64,000 nt of DNA from Onthophagus taurus (taxonomy: Eukaryota > Arthropoda > Insecta > Coleoptera > Scarabaeidae), in NCBI RefSeq assembly GCF_036711975.1, contig NC_091967.1:4650001-4714000 (forward strand), read 5' to 3'. Position numbers and translations under genes: made by a program. Under the pieces are notes generated by a model. The model saw nothing but the letters and a program-made list of their open reading frames with translations. It did no database searches and had not been told where the DNA came from. Shown in pieces: positions 32,321 through 45,109 of the stretch. The number at the start of each line of letters is the position of its first letter. Position 1 is the stretch's first letter.

Positions 32321-32648
32321 AGTCTCTGTAGGTCATCCTCAGTCTCCGCTATGATAACTGCATCATCATAACTGATCATTTTGCCGTTCATTCTGTTGTA
32401 TCACCTGTTGTATAATCTCATCCATGATGAGGATGTGCTAGGAAAAACGACAAATACAATAATAACTTTGGAGTGGGAATGATATGTGATTTATATTTAT
32501 TTCGGAATAAAAATAAAAATACTTTATTGACAGTATTGATGCTTTATTGATTTACACCATTCTTTTTAACATTTAGAAGAAACTCTCTGAGTTAACATCA
32601 AACATCATTTAATTTATAATTTAAGATAATAATCTCAAAAATAAAACA

Positions 32649-35600
32649 TCAACGTCCCAACGAATTGTTGCCGCGTACAATTTCTTTTTTCTTTCGTTTC
32701 TTAAAATCCGGCGACAAAGTACTTTCATCACTTAAACTTGCACTTCTTTGGAATTTCGAGTTCCATAGTTCACTGACGGCCTTAAAGGGACTCGTACTTT
32801 TTAAACTTTTCGAAGGACTCGTATTTTCGCTTGATAATTTTAATCTTTTCCTACAGTTTATATCACCGTTATTTTCTTTGGTAATGGTAATTTTAGCATT
32901 TTTTTCGTAACGTTTCAGTTCGGTTTCGACTAGATAAACATTTCGGGTTGATAGTTGTGGTGATGATGACGATAAAGTTTGTCGGAGACTTGCAATGATG
33001 GGTTGTTCCTTAATTTTTGATAATTCATCTTTTATTGGTTCTTTTTTAATTTCTGTTATGGGTAATGTATCGTCGAGGAAAACATCGTCATCTTCATCGT
33101 AGTTGATATCGTTTAAATAAGACCTATTTTTAGAATTAGAACTATTCGTACTCGTGGAATGTTGCTTTAATTTAAAAGGACTAGAAGGGTGGGTTTGAAT
33201 TCCGGAACTCTCGTTGGATATATTTGATGGATCTTCTGAGATTTTCCAAATATCTCTGTTTTTATCAACGGTTGCGGCGGCTAAAGTAACGGAATTTGAA
33301 ACTATGGATAATAATTTTGGCGGTGTTGGTAGACTCATTGATTTTGTGGTTCGATTAAAATGTATCGGTGATTCTATGTATCTTTTATTTTGGAATCTAT
33401 TTACTCTGGAATCTTGAAATGAATACATTCTGCAATGGTTGAAATTGTTGTTGTAAGTATACGATGCTCTTATAGTTGGATTAGAAGAGGCGCTTCTTCC
33501 CAAAATACTAAAGAATAAATTCTTTAAAGCTTCCCGAAAATCTTTTAAATGATATGCGTATAAAATTGGATTTCCTGCTGAGTTCGCGTGCGACAAGATA
33601 ATACACAACAACATAAAAGTTTCGTTTATTTCACAATCACTACAAAACGCGATGACACAATTCACCGTGTAAAGCGGGATCCAACAAATCATGAAGAATA
33701 ATACTATGATGGAAAGATTTTGAGTTGCTTTTACTTCTCGTTTTTGAGCGGCCCCCAACATTCTGAGCATTGTCCCACCGCTAGTTCTTCCGTTTGTTGT
33801 TGTGCCGTGCGTTGGACTTATTGTAACAATTTGGCGAAGCTAAAATTTTTTAAAATTATTTAATTATAATCACAAATAATATTTATAATTACCTGTTTCA
33901 ATACTACCCTATAAATGTGAGCATAAAACGCAGCCAATAATAAAGCTGGTGTTATTATGGTCCCAAAATACAGAAAAACCAAGTAATTCATATCGACGAC
34001 ACGAAGAAAGTAGCATTTTTGGTTGTATTGGGCATCGTTATTGTACCAACCCATTAATGGCAAAAAACCAATCACTGATCCAGCAAACCAACAAATACCA
34101 ATTATCACTGAAATAGAAAAGAAATAAAATAATAATTAATCTTGTATATGTTTTTCAAAAACGAATTAGTATTTATTATTATAAACATGGTATTTTTGAA
34201 ATAACAGACTTATTAATTCACAAATGTCTTGAATCAAGTTTTCTCGAATCACTTTTTTCAAATCATAATGTCATCAAAATTCATAATACATCAAATTTAA
34301 TTTTTTTAACTTTTGATTTATCCTCAAAATTTTCAAGTGCTTAATAACAATGAGAGAAATCGTTCATATTCAAATTGGTCAAGGTGGAAACAACATTGGT
34401 TCAAAAGTATTAAAATTTGATCGTCAAAATTAATTTAAATGAATAAATTTCTTTGATATAGTTTTGGGAAGTAATCTGCGACGAACATGGAATCACCCCA
34501 CAAGGTTTTTATCGCGGCGATAGTGATTTGCAACTTGAACGAATTAATGTTTTCTTCAACGAAGCAAGTGGACATAAATTCGTTCCGAGAGCGATTTTGA
34601 TTGATTTAGAACCGGGTACGATGGATACTGTGCGTTCATCGGCATTTGGGCAACTTTTTCGCCCGGATAATTTTATTTTTGGAAGAGCTGGAGCGGGGAA
34701 TAATTTTGCAAAGGGACATTACACGGAAGGAGCTGAGCTTTGTGATTCTGCTTTAGATATTATTCGAAAAGAAGCTGAAGGATGCGATTGTTTGCAAGGG
34801 TTTCAGGTTGTTCATTCATTGGGGGGTGGAACCGGAGCTGGGTTAGGAACGTTATTACTTTCTAAAATTAGGGAAGAATATCCCGATAGGATTATAAGCA
34901 CTTTTTCGGTGTTGCCAAGTCCGAAAGTATCAGATGTAGTGGTTGAGCCTTATAACGCTGTTATGTCTATGCATTTTCTCGTCGAAAATTCTGATGAAAC
35001 TTATATGATTGATAACGAAGCTTTGTATGATATATGTTATAGGACATTAAAACTGTCAGCGCCATCATACGCGGATTTAAATCATCTTATTTCTTGTGTA
35101 ATGGCTGGGGTAACGACTTGTATAAGATTCCCAGGCCAATTAAACGCTGATTTAAGGAAAATCATGGTTAATATGGTCCCGTTTCCACGTCTTCATTTCT
35201 TCGTGCCAGGGTTTGCGCCTTTAACATCGAGAGGGGGCGCTCAATATGCGGCAGTAACAGTTCCCGAATTAGTTAGGCAACTCTTCGATGCGAAAAATAT
35301 AATGTGCGCATGCGATCCAAGAAGAGGGCGTTATTTAACTGTAGCTTGCGTTTTCCGAGGTAGAATGTCAACAAAAGAGGTTGACGAACAAATGATGAAC
35401 ATACAAGACAAAAATAGCACATATTTCGTTGAGTGGATCCCAAACAATATCAAATCAGCTATTTGCGATATCCCACCGAGAGGATTAAAATTATGCGGAA
35501 CTTTTATTGGAAACACAACAGCCGTGCAAGAATTATTTAAAAGGATGTGCGAAGCTTTTTCAGCTATGTTTAGGAGGAAGGCTTTTTTACATTGGTACAC

Positions 35601-38600
35601 CGGGGAAGGAATGGAAGAAAGCGAATTTTTAGAAGCTGAAGCTAATTTAAACGATCTTATTTCAGAGTATCAACAATATCAGGAAGCTCAAGCTGATGGT
35701 GATGATGACTACTAATAATAAATCGTTTAAAACTGATATTTTTAGAATTCTTTTAATTTTACGATTTACATAAAATTTAGTCTAAAATTAAAAACAGGAA
35801 AATGTGATAAATTTTATTGTCAATTTATGTTCTATCTAATTTTATCACATCTTAACATGACGTGAAATTCGAACCAAACCCGTTGGTTATTAAATTTAAC
35901 GGAGTTTTTCCGTCTGTAAAACATGGTTTATCTGTTTTCGACACCGCTTGCAATTGATTTAACTCATCAGCAGATAACAAGTCGAATAAATGGAATTGTT
36001 CGCATTGGATGAATCCAATACAAAGTTTGAATTAAAAAAAAATTAAGAATATTATTGGCAATCAATTTCTGTTTACATTTCTGAAATTCAATTACCCAGA
36101 TAATAACAGAATATAATGGAAATATTTCAATTCTGTTGAAGTAAACAACAAAAAAAAAATTCACATAAAAGTGTAGTTAATTAGTTATTTATTTTAAGAG
36201 CGTTTCTGTGTATGATTTAAGATGAAAGCGTTGTATGGAAGTTCAAATATGAGTACTGCGAGAATTTCTTGTTTTGAGAGAGGAACTTCGCTGCGAAACT
36301 TTCACATCTAAACAAATGAGTGATACATCTTGTAGTAATTTAAGTTGCAAAAAAAAAATTAATAATTATATATGATAAACGATTTTATGATTAAATTTGA
36401 TACTAAGCACTATCATAATCCTTAATTGACGAAGATTGATTCGATTATCCTATAAGAAAATCCTATAAAGTGCATTCGCTCTAGTTGTTAATTTATGCTG
36501 AAACGTAGAACTTGACGACCCAACCGGGCAAACATCGATATATCATTGCGAAAGACATCCATTAACGTTGACGTTAGTTTTAAAGCTGCACCTTCTTTAT
36601 AAAGTTCGGTGAACTTATTCTAAAATATTTAGCAACAACTAACTACAAAGAAAATATTATTCTCGTTAAAAAAGAGATTATGTTTCACCCTCAACTAATT
36701 AAACAATAATTTAAGTTTAATAAGGCGTTAACTTAAAATAATGTTCAAAAATGTTTCAAGTTACAAGTTAAACAAACAATGATTCCTGAGAGTCGGAATT
36801 TTTAAAAATGAAACAGAGGATGTTCAATCATCAAGAAATTGCTAGCTATTAGCTTGAAAGTTTGAAGGATAAATGTGAATTTGAATCCTTGTCCCGGTTA
36901 CATGAAGGATTAAATCTTTTTAATGTTTTTGAATTAATATTTGTAAATAGATACTTTAAAATTAATTATTATTGGGTTAACGATTTCCACATCATATTAC
37001 CCTTCAGGTTTTATAGGGTTCAAACAGGTTATTTACGGCCCTTATTAGCCAACTTTTCTTTTCATTGAGAATTGAAATTTCCAGAAAAACTTTTCAATTT
37101 TAAGTTACGTTTGTTTATTCACTGAATTAACCCGGTTTACGATCGTTTCATGCGAAACTTTTTAATCCGTCCACTTCAAATATTTACAGCAGTAAAGTAC
37201 GCGCGATTAATATTGATTTATTTACTTATTTTATAATAAATTTAAAGTGATTACTACTGTTTTCGTTGAATTTCAAGAAATAAATTCATTTAATTTTTGA
37301 AATTACAGATAAACTTTGTGAGAAATCTAAAGAACCACGCTGTATGTAAACTTTTGTCTTTCACTGTATATACGCTCAAAAAAATAGGTGTAGGGTAGAA
37401 ATAAGAATTATTAATCGATATTTTAAAAACATCGAAGTGTATCATAACAACATCAGTATTTTTAAATCGTTTATTAAAAAAGTTAATGTGATAATTAAAA
37501 TTTATTTGCAAATTTTTATCGCCCTCTAGTAGAAGTTGTATTAACTAGAATCTAGTTAATAAAATGTGGCAGGAATCTGTAATTGTGTAATAAATCCAAA
37601 TAATTCACTGTTTAGCGTTTTGTTTACCTGTTTTTTATGGTATTGCTATTGCGTATTACTCATCTTCTATAAGACTAGCTTTATCCAAAAGTAGAGGCTG
37701 TATTTTAATAAATTATCTTCTAAAATCGTATAATGTAATTTGTTTAAACGTGAACCAGAAAATCTCTATATCACCACTACACATTGTGGTCCTTCTTGAG
37801 ACAACTAAAACCGTTTAACTGCCAATTAAAAAAGAGATTAAAATGTTAATCGTATTTAAGTAAGTTCTTTATAAATTTAATTATTAAATGATTTTAGTAC
37901 ATATCTCGCGTTCTAACCTTAAAGTATTGTTTCCGATGGCATTATAATCGAAATCAAAGTATTTATAGACGTACACACCAACATTAACACCACATATTTG
38001 CACATTATAACTCGAATAACCTTATTAAATGTCAAACTGACACATCATTTGATTTTGACAGATATTTGCAATGAAATTCGTACAAAGTCCGTTTTACATA
38101 CAACAAACTAAAAGTGGTTATTTTCCATTTAGAATTTTAGGTTTATTTATTTATTTAATAAATAAAAATGAACAAATCTTGTTTATTTATTTTATTTTTA
38201 TATTTAGCTGGTTGTTTTTTTTAAGTATTTGATTTATTTTAAATTGAAAGAAATTTTCGTTTGTATATTGTTCTTGTTTTGAACTGTCATTTAAGTGACG
38301 TATGATTTAGAATAATTGAGGTTGACAAGTTATGTTTTTTATTTGTTGTAAAATATAATAATGTGAACAAAACCAAACCCTCCGCCACCATATCCCGGGC
38401 CAAACCCCATTCAACCAGGTATTTTTCTTTTTGTTTAATATGTTCAACGCACATTATTTAATATTATTCGTAACCACATTGATATACAAGTATAGGTTAG
38501 GATGCAATAAAGGAATAGATTTCATCATAAAATAGTAAGCAAATTCAATTATTATTAACGACAAAATGAAACTTCCACTCATAAATAATTTACTTACATA

Positions 38601-40174
38601 TGTTCGTGATCTAGATAATATCAAAATACGTAACGCAACATTAATTATTATCTTCCATAAAAAGCCATGAACTGTGGTGTTCTTTGTCGAGACAATTTGA
38701 TAATTAATAGTTAATTTAATAGCCCATTTGTCGTGAATGGATATCGTTTAATTGCATCTTTTATAATATAAACCCACTCACAATGGAATACAATAGATAC
38801 TATGCTAACGTTTTAACGCAGTTCTATTCATTCATGCGTGCAATATTTACTAGTTGTTTCATTCATCATGATTAATAGGTTTCAATTAAGTAATTTAGAC
38901 GCGAATCAATACTTACGTAATTGTTTATTTAATTTAAATTTTGAGTTACAATTTTAAAAGCTCCCAGAAAATGGATTCTATTCGTTATTATGTCAGTGCA
39001 TATATGTATAAAGCTCCGCACCCATAATTTACATAAATCCATGTAAATTAGCAGCATTATAATGAACCCCAACTAAATCTATTAACATTATTTGATATAG
39101 ATTTAGAGTAACAAAAAATCCCACTACGTGGCAACGAAAGAAAAAGCCCTCATAAAAAAGGAAAAATAAAGCTGTCAATGTAACGAGAAAATAAGGGCGT
39201 ACATAAATACTTGACGATCTTCATTCGATCCCGATGAAATGGTTTCGAAAAGCTTTTATGTTTTTACGAAGGCGTGGATATAAAGAGATTTCATTTATCT
39301 ATATTATCCCAAAATAAAGATAAAAAATAATGATGTTAACATTTTTTATCCTTTCGTTTCCTGTTTTCTAATAACTTAATCAATTCTTTTGTAGATATTT
39401 TATGATTCCCTAAAGACAACAAAGTCTCTAGAATTCTCCGGAATAATTTGCATTCGCGCCACTATTCAATCTAGTTAATTAATGAACACGGATGTGTACA
39501 CCGTTCAATTTGCAATTTTATGTTACCTTATTTGAAACTAATTTAGAAATTTTTGTTGTTTTATACATCTGGTGTTAAGCAATATTGCGAGAATCCGTTC
39601 GAAATGGAGAAGCGCAACTCACCATTTAATTAAGAAATATACCAAGTTGGTTTTAGAGCGACATTAACCGGACTTTATTTGTTGAAAATCTCTTTTCTAG
39701 GAAAGTAATTTTAAAGCAACTAAATTTAGTTGAGCAAGTTAATATTATAATTTGTAAGGAATTCTTACCTAATGCAGTTTTTGTTCTTACGTTCCTTGAA
39801 TAACCCATTGGATGTAAAATAGCCCAATATCTATCGACGGATACAGCGACGAGACAAAATATCGAAATTGTACAAAGCACGACGAGTAAGGAAACGGTGA
39901 ATAAGCAAGCGTAAAGATTCGCTGGTAATCCAACAGAAGCCAAGATGGCAAATGGGATTCCTAAAAGGCCGACTAAAAAATCGGCTGCTGCCAATGAAAC
40001 GATGTAATAATTAGTCCTCCTTCTTAATTTTCGCTCCCTTCTAAAAACCAATATGACCATAGCGTTACCGACAACCGCAAAAACAGCGACGAGAACCTCG
40101 CAGATCATATAGTACAAATTCAACTTTCCGTTATCTGTTTCATGTACTTTTGTTGTGTTTATGGTATCAACCAT
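32649..40174 (-). CDS. AdoR: Adenosine receptor, class A GPCR, 3 coding exons
   Basis: Exons 39769-40174, 33893-34107 and 32649-33839 join in phase (406, 215 and 1,191 nt) into 603 residues. Features: N-glycosylation sequon NTT at 6-8; TM1 with GNAMV (Asn37); TM2 with LAAADFLVG; the DRY motif as DRYWAI at 114-119; TM6 with CWIP at 259-262; TM7 with [12 protein letters not shown] at 290-301. SHAN next to NPxxY is characteristic of adenosine receptors. Residues from about 320 on form a long Ser/Thr/Asn-rich tail, as in insect AdoR proteins. An acceptor at 40277-40278 begins a 5' UTR exon that also carries a short upstream ORF. The first coding intron (5.66 kb) contains the beta-tubulin gene on the other strand. 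The receptor senses extracellular adenosine at the plasma membrane and signals through G proteins. Confidence 0.93.
34350..35715 (+). CDS. Divergent beta-tubulin nested in AdoR intron, 2 exons
   Basis: Exons 34350-34406 and 34462-35715 give 436 residues. The MREI start, LGGGTGAG nucleotide loop, [15 protein letters not shown] and SEYQQYQEA blocks are beta-tubulin. Differences from the normally near-invariant sequence: the first loop reads GQGGNN, so Cys12 is Gly and Gln15 is Asn; several internal changes (for example [16 protein letters not shown]). The acidic tail is cut to QADGDDDY, about nine residues shorter than usual. The protein ends in tyrosine, an alpha-tubulin trait. AATAAA follows at 35717. 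The frame is intact, so a functional, tissue-restricted (perhaps testis) isoform is likely, though a young retained duplicate is possible. Expression is not shown by the sequence. Confidence 0.93.
35852..36031 (-). other. Candidate 3' exon of an unidentified minus-strand gene
   Basis: Fifty-nine sense codons and a stop, opened by a stop just upstream. The peptide looks protein-like ([18 protein letters not shown], then [19 protein letters not shown]). AATAAA on the minus strand sits 34 nt after the stop (35818-35813), so this could be the end of a real transcript converging on the tubulin gene. No clear splice acceptor or upstream exon was found. It might be a fragment of a gene nested in AdoR intron 1, or an alternative short last exon for AdoR. 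Family not recognised. Confidence 0.3.
36200..39650. other. AdoR intron 1, remaining part, no gene recognised
   Basis: AT-rich sequence. Frames at 36862-37068 and 37290-37511 have no domain or coding bias that I can support. No member of the repeat families described elsewhere in the window was noticed here. Confidence 0.45.
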
Positions 40175-40851
40175 TTTTAGGGGAAATCTTTCGATTTCTC
40201 TAAATCGCTTTATTAATTTAATTCATCCTAGTTCTTGTGATTTTATTATGATTTTTATTCTTTCTTGAACAGCCATCTGAAATTAAAAAAGAATAATAAA
40301 AATTCAAAAACCCAAAACTGAAATATCTATTTATTAATATAACAATATATTATCGCATTTTATCGACTTTATTTGCTACCCAATATTAGTATTAACATTG
40401 ACACTGTGGCGGTTAATAACCTGATGCCAGGAATTCTAATCGTGCGAATTGCACGCGTTCCCAAATCCCCATCAATCAACACGAATCGTTCAAATTTCGA
40501 TAGAATTTCCATCAGACAATAACTTGCGTATCTCATTTGATGAAGCAAATATTATGAATTGACCGAGGTGGCGAGATTTTGTGCGTGTTGTAAACATGAC
40601 CCACATTTTATAAATTTGGTTCATGCCAAAACAGTTGTTTCCCGATTATTCAACGTTTTCATAATCTTAATAACATAATAATCACCGGATTTTATCGATA
40701 AGTAATAATCATGGTTGTATTATCCATGGTTGAGGTTAATATTTTTTTTGTACTTAAATGTATTATGTTTCAAAAAATATATTACAGGTGGTATGTATAA
40801 AATATTTTTTTACAGTGTTTTCAAATAAATATTTAGGTATCGATTTATTCA

Positions 40852-42133
40852 ATGTTATACAGGTGATTTATAACATACGGAACAGAGTAAAAGGGTAGTT
40901 ACTAGGAACCAAATTGAAAATATTTTCTTAATAATGTTTTGACCACAACTTAATAATCACAAATATATAGAACGTTAAAGTTGAATTAATGGCCGAGCAT
41001 TTCTTATCATATACGGTATTACACTACGTTTAGATTCAAACTGCGAATATTTTGGGGTTACTTAAACAATGTATAATTAACAAAAATAATAAAATGTTTG
41101 TAATATAGCAGTTACGGCTATTTAAAAATTTGTTAAAACGCTCAAACGGTGTTGTTTGTTTCTTAAGAACTGCTGATATAGTAGACGCCACGAGAGCTGG
41201 CAGTAAATCATCGTTTTCCGCTCTTACAAACGCCATACGTAGTTCACAAACCGCTAAAGAGTAAGGTGTGTTAGAAAGAGATAGCATTAGTTTAATATGT
41301 CTGCTGTACAATTCAAATAGACACGTCGAAAAAGTACGTCTGTTCTTCTTAGGCCCACTTTTACCATCCTCCTGATAAACTATCTAGAGGATAGTTGCCA
41401 TGGTTACGACAGTTTTAAGCGCTCTCATTGGCTAAGAACTGGATTTATCTATCGGATAAATTTATCAGGAGGTGGTAAAAGTGGGCCTAAGGGATGTAAC
41501 TCTATAATTATAACCTCAAATCGAAACGTCTTGTGAGCGTTGTCATGAATCTGTTAGTGTTTTCACAAGCCGAAAATGAAATAAATTAATAATTAATGAA
41601 TAAATTATGAATCACTGTTTAAATAAAACTTACTTAATCCCTTGCAAATAATAACCTTTTAAAGTATTTGTTAAATAAATAAATAATTACATAAGTTTTT
41701 GTATAAATTAATTTTAACGATTTTTCGCTGCTTAACCTCTCCTAAATTTAACAATGTTTGACATATAACCTCCATTACTAACCTAACATACATTTAATTA
41801 TATGTGGTGCAATAATCTAAGTCGTACGTCCATATCTTGATTCATACCATTTTTAAACGTCAAGTCACTGCCAGCTCTCGTGGTTTCTACTATACCATAT
41901 TTTTATTGCTGCCAATCCAGTTGATTTGGTTACTTAGCAGCCGACAAGTATTTTAATTATTCTTTACTGAATGTCAGCGATTCCCAAAAATGGACGTTAA
42001 ATTATTTAAAAAATTAACATGCGATATCTGTAACTATTAAGTTTTTAACAAAACATTATTAAGAAATCTCTTCAGTTTTACCTCTAGTACCTACCCCTTT
42101 AGTCTGCACCGTATGTTATAAATCATCCTGTAT
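40852..42133. mobile_element. Long-TIR DNA element (about 110-130-bp ends)
   Basis: Left (40855-40975, starting ACAGGTGATTTATAACATAC) and right (42015-42133, reverse complement ACAGGATGATTTATAACATA) ends align with scattered mismatches for more than 100 bp. Within lies a second inverted pair (CCACGAGAGCTGGCAG at about 41189 and its complement at about 41868), and inside that the MITE at 41349-41490. No transposase was found; the minus-strand frame at 41036-41311 shows no known domain. Confidence 0.7.
41349..41490. mobile_element. 142-bp MITE, TTAGGCCCACTTTTACCA ends
   Basis: Terminal inverted repeats of about 32 bp with one indel, TTAGGCCCACTTTTACCA at the left and its reverse complement ending at 41490, around a short unique centre. 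Innermost of three nested inverted repeats. Confidence 0.85.
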
Positions 42134-42159
42134 ACAAGATATTATTCGTTCGTATTATT

Positions 42160-42275
42160 ATTATACAGGCTGTCCCGAAATGACGTGTACAACGCAAGAC
42201 CACAAGTACCTTGACTAAAAATATGATGATTTAACTCAACTTATCGGCTAAATACAGGATGTCCGGAAATGACGT
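42160..42275. repeat. Two direct copies of TACAGG(C/A)TGTCC-GAAATGACGT
   Basis: TACAGGCTGTCCCGAAATGA at about 42165 and TACAGGATGTCCGGAAATGA at about 42254 lie in the same orientation. They resemble transposon ends of the ACAGG-TGTCC type seen at 23380 and 24398. No element body could be delimited. Confidence 0.5.
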
Positions 42276-42339
42276 ACTGAGAGATACGGCACTAAAACTA
42301 GAGCTAACTCTAGACCCAGAACTAGAAATTTTCGGATTG

Positions 42340-43905
42340 ATTTGGGTTGGGTTGCAACCTTCTTCAGAAAGAAAATTGAAACCCAACCCAACAACTCCAA
42401 ACTAGAAACATAGTGGTTGGGTTGGGTTACAACTTTCTTCGGAAAATACTTCGAACTTGCTTCTGAAGAAAGTTGTAATCCAATCCAACTGGAAACTTGT
42501 TTTGCAATCTTCTTCACAAGCAAGTTCGAAGAGTTTTCTGAAGAAAGAAAAAACATACGGGTTGTGTTGGGTTGCAACCTTCTTCAGAAAACACATCGAA
42601 CTTCATTCTGAAGAAAATGGAAACCCAACCCAACTCGAAACTAGAAATATACTGGTTGGATTAGGTTTTATTCTAAATTACAGCTTATTTATCAATAGAT
42701 ATTGAATATTAATGATTATTTATAGACAAATTATCCGACCTTTGAGAACCTCCTGTAGACGTATGAAGCATGGTACAACATTTTATAATTAAAATTTTCG
42801 CTTTAGAATCGAAAGAAGAATGTCGTGTTTTCTGAACCAACCTGTTGAGTTGCACCTGTATGTTTTTTAGTTTTGGGTTAGGTTGAGTTGCAGCAACCCA
42901 ATCCAAAACTAAAAAACATACAGGTTAGGTTGGGTTGCAACTCAACAAAATGCGTTGCAAAATTAACTTTGCAACCTTTTTCAAAAACAAATTCGAAGTG
43001 TTTTCTGAAGAGAGTTGCAACCCAACCTAACCTGTATGTTTTTTAATTTTGGGTTAAGTTGCAGCAACCCAACCCAAAACAACACTTCGAATTTGTTTTT
43101 TGTTGAGTTGCAGCAACCCAACCCAAAACTAAAAAACATACAGGTTGGGTTGCAACTCAACAAAATGGGTTGCAAAATTAACTTTGCAACCTTTTTCAAA
43201 AACAAATTCGAAGTGTTTTCTGAAGAGAGTTGCAACCCAACCTAACCTGTATGTTTTTTAGTTTTGGGTTGGGTTGCTGCAACTCAACAAAAAACAAATT
43301 CGAAGTGTTGTTTTGGGTTGGGTTGCTGCAACTCAACCCAAAACTAAAAAACATACAGGTTAGGTTGGGTTGCAACTCTCTTCAGAAAACACTTCGAATT
43401 TGTTTTTGAAAAAGGTTGCAAAGTTAATTTTGCAACCCATTTTGTTGAGTTGCAACCTAACCTGTATGGTTTTTAGTTTTGGGTTGGATTGAGTTGCAGC
43501 AACCCAACCCAAAACTAAAAAACATGCAGGTTACGTTGAGTTGCAGCAACCCATCCCAAAACTAAAAAACATACAGGTTAGGTTGGGTTGCAACTCAACA
43601 GGTTGGTTCAGAAAACACGACATTCTTCGTTCGATTCTAAAGCGAAAATTTTAATTGTAAAATGTTGTACCATGCTTCAGAAAACACTTCGAATTTGTTT
43701 TTGAAAAAGGTTGCAAAGTTAATTTCGGGTTGGGTTGGGTTGCAACATTCTTCAAACACAAGTTCGAAGTATTTTTTGAAGAAGGTAGCAATCCAATCCA
43801 GCCCGAAACTAGTTTCATACGGGTTGGGTTTACTGAAGTGTTTACTGAAGAAGGCTGCAACTCAACCCAACTCAAAACTAATAAACATACGGGTTGGGTT
43901 GCAAC
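42340..43905. repeat. Palindromic array of CAACCCAACCC-rich modules
   Basis: Modules built from GGTTGGGTTGCAAC, AAAACTAAAAAACATACAGG and TTTTCTGAAGAAGGTTGC appear many times in both orientations. The segment around 42762-42860 returns in reverse complement at 43576-43676 (for example CATGGTACAACATTTTATAA), so about 0.9 kb forms one large palindrome made of smaller ones. Frames in this stretch are translations of the repeat, not genes. Confidence 0.8.
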
Positions 43906-45080
43906 TCAGAATGTATGCTGTTGGAATCGTCAATAAATATAGCATAACTTTTAAATAATAAAAACATAAGATATTATTACTGAACATAACCTCAAAAATG
44001 ATGAAAAACCTGATGAGTGAACAAACTGATAACTAAATAATGCCGGAATGGACGGAACTGATACTATTAATAATTTATTTACAAGTATATCAAAAGCTTT
44101 TGTATGGTAATATCACCATCATTAGTTTACGCACTGCATCGTAATAATTTTAATCAAGGCCGTATAGCAACTATATCCACTATTAAAACCAGAGAGTGTT
44201 TGCGCTAACATGATTCCCCTCAATAAATGCAATTTGTCTCCAGAATGACTCCACTATTTGCATATGTATATGTATTCACCAACAACTAATACAAATTCCA
44301 ATACCAACGGATACAAGTTTAGTTGCCCAATTTTTATGTTATATACTTCTTTGTTATTCCACAAATAAAGGTTATCATTATTATTATTCAGGAGCTTTAT
44401 AACATTGAAAAATTGTTTTATATAGTCTTCATTCGATCGTGAATTTGAAAAAGTTTACTTGAACGGAAAATTGCTAAAGGCTGTTTTATGGGGACCGCGA
44501 TATTCGCAGTACAGGTCACTTCACGTTATTGAAAAGAAAACAAAAATAATAGAAGTAGAGACTTTTAGACGAGTAATATTTAAGATTGTGCAATAAATGC
44601 AAATACGTAAAACATGTTGTGTTGTCATTAATGTCGAACAGCAACTAGTGAATTCGAGTACCACTCAAAATTTTATTGGTCATCACCGTTTTCGCGCGTT
44701 CCACTTGACCCTAAATCTTTATTACATATTTTCACATCAACAGTCATAATTTTTGCTATATATATCGCATTTGGAGAACCATAAAATGATTTACGACTAA
44801 AAACCGTTATTATATTAAAGATGTATAACATAGTATCCAATAAAATTGTATCAACAAGTATTTAAAAAATTAATTAAGATTTCTTAAGAACACTAAATGT
44901 GTATCACAATTCTTAATATAGTGTTTTTTGCTTGAAAATTTTTTCAATATTATATAAAAGATGGCCCTAAAACCAATTTCTTCTTCTATATTGCTTCATC
45001 CATCTTTAATATCCACTTAGCAAACTAATCCTATAATTTTCAACATTTCTCTTATCACCCTTTTATGAATCAGGGTTACA
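43906..45080. other. AT-rich stretch, no gene recognised
   Basis: No ORF, repeat or RNA gene that I can support. It separates the palindromic array from the 3' end of the LINE. Confidence 0.5.
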
Positions 45081-45109
45081 TTTTACATTACATAGAATAC
45101 ATATCGGGT

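Noticed and set aside
41036-41311. 91-codon minus-strand gene
   Set aside because: It lies inside nested transposon ends, has no domain, and its N-terminal part overlaps the middle inverted repeat.
42340-43905. Interstitial telomere array
   Set aside because: TTAGG-like pieces are scattered and interrupted by TTGGG and TTGCAAC. There is no regular pentamer array.
42248-43958. Several ORFs of 64-109 codons in the CAACCCAACC array
   Set aside because: The peptides are repeated translations of one DNA module in different frames and both strands, with no consistent frame.
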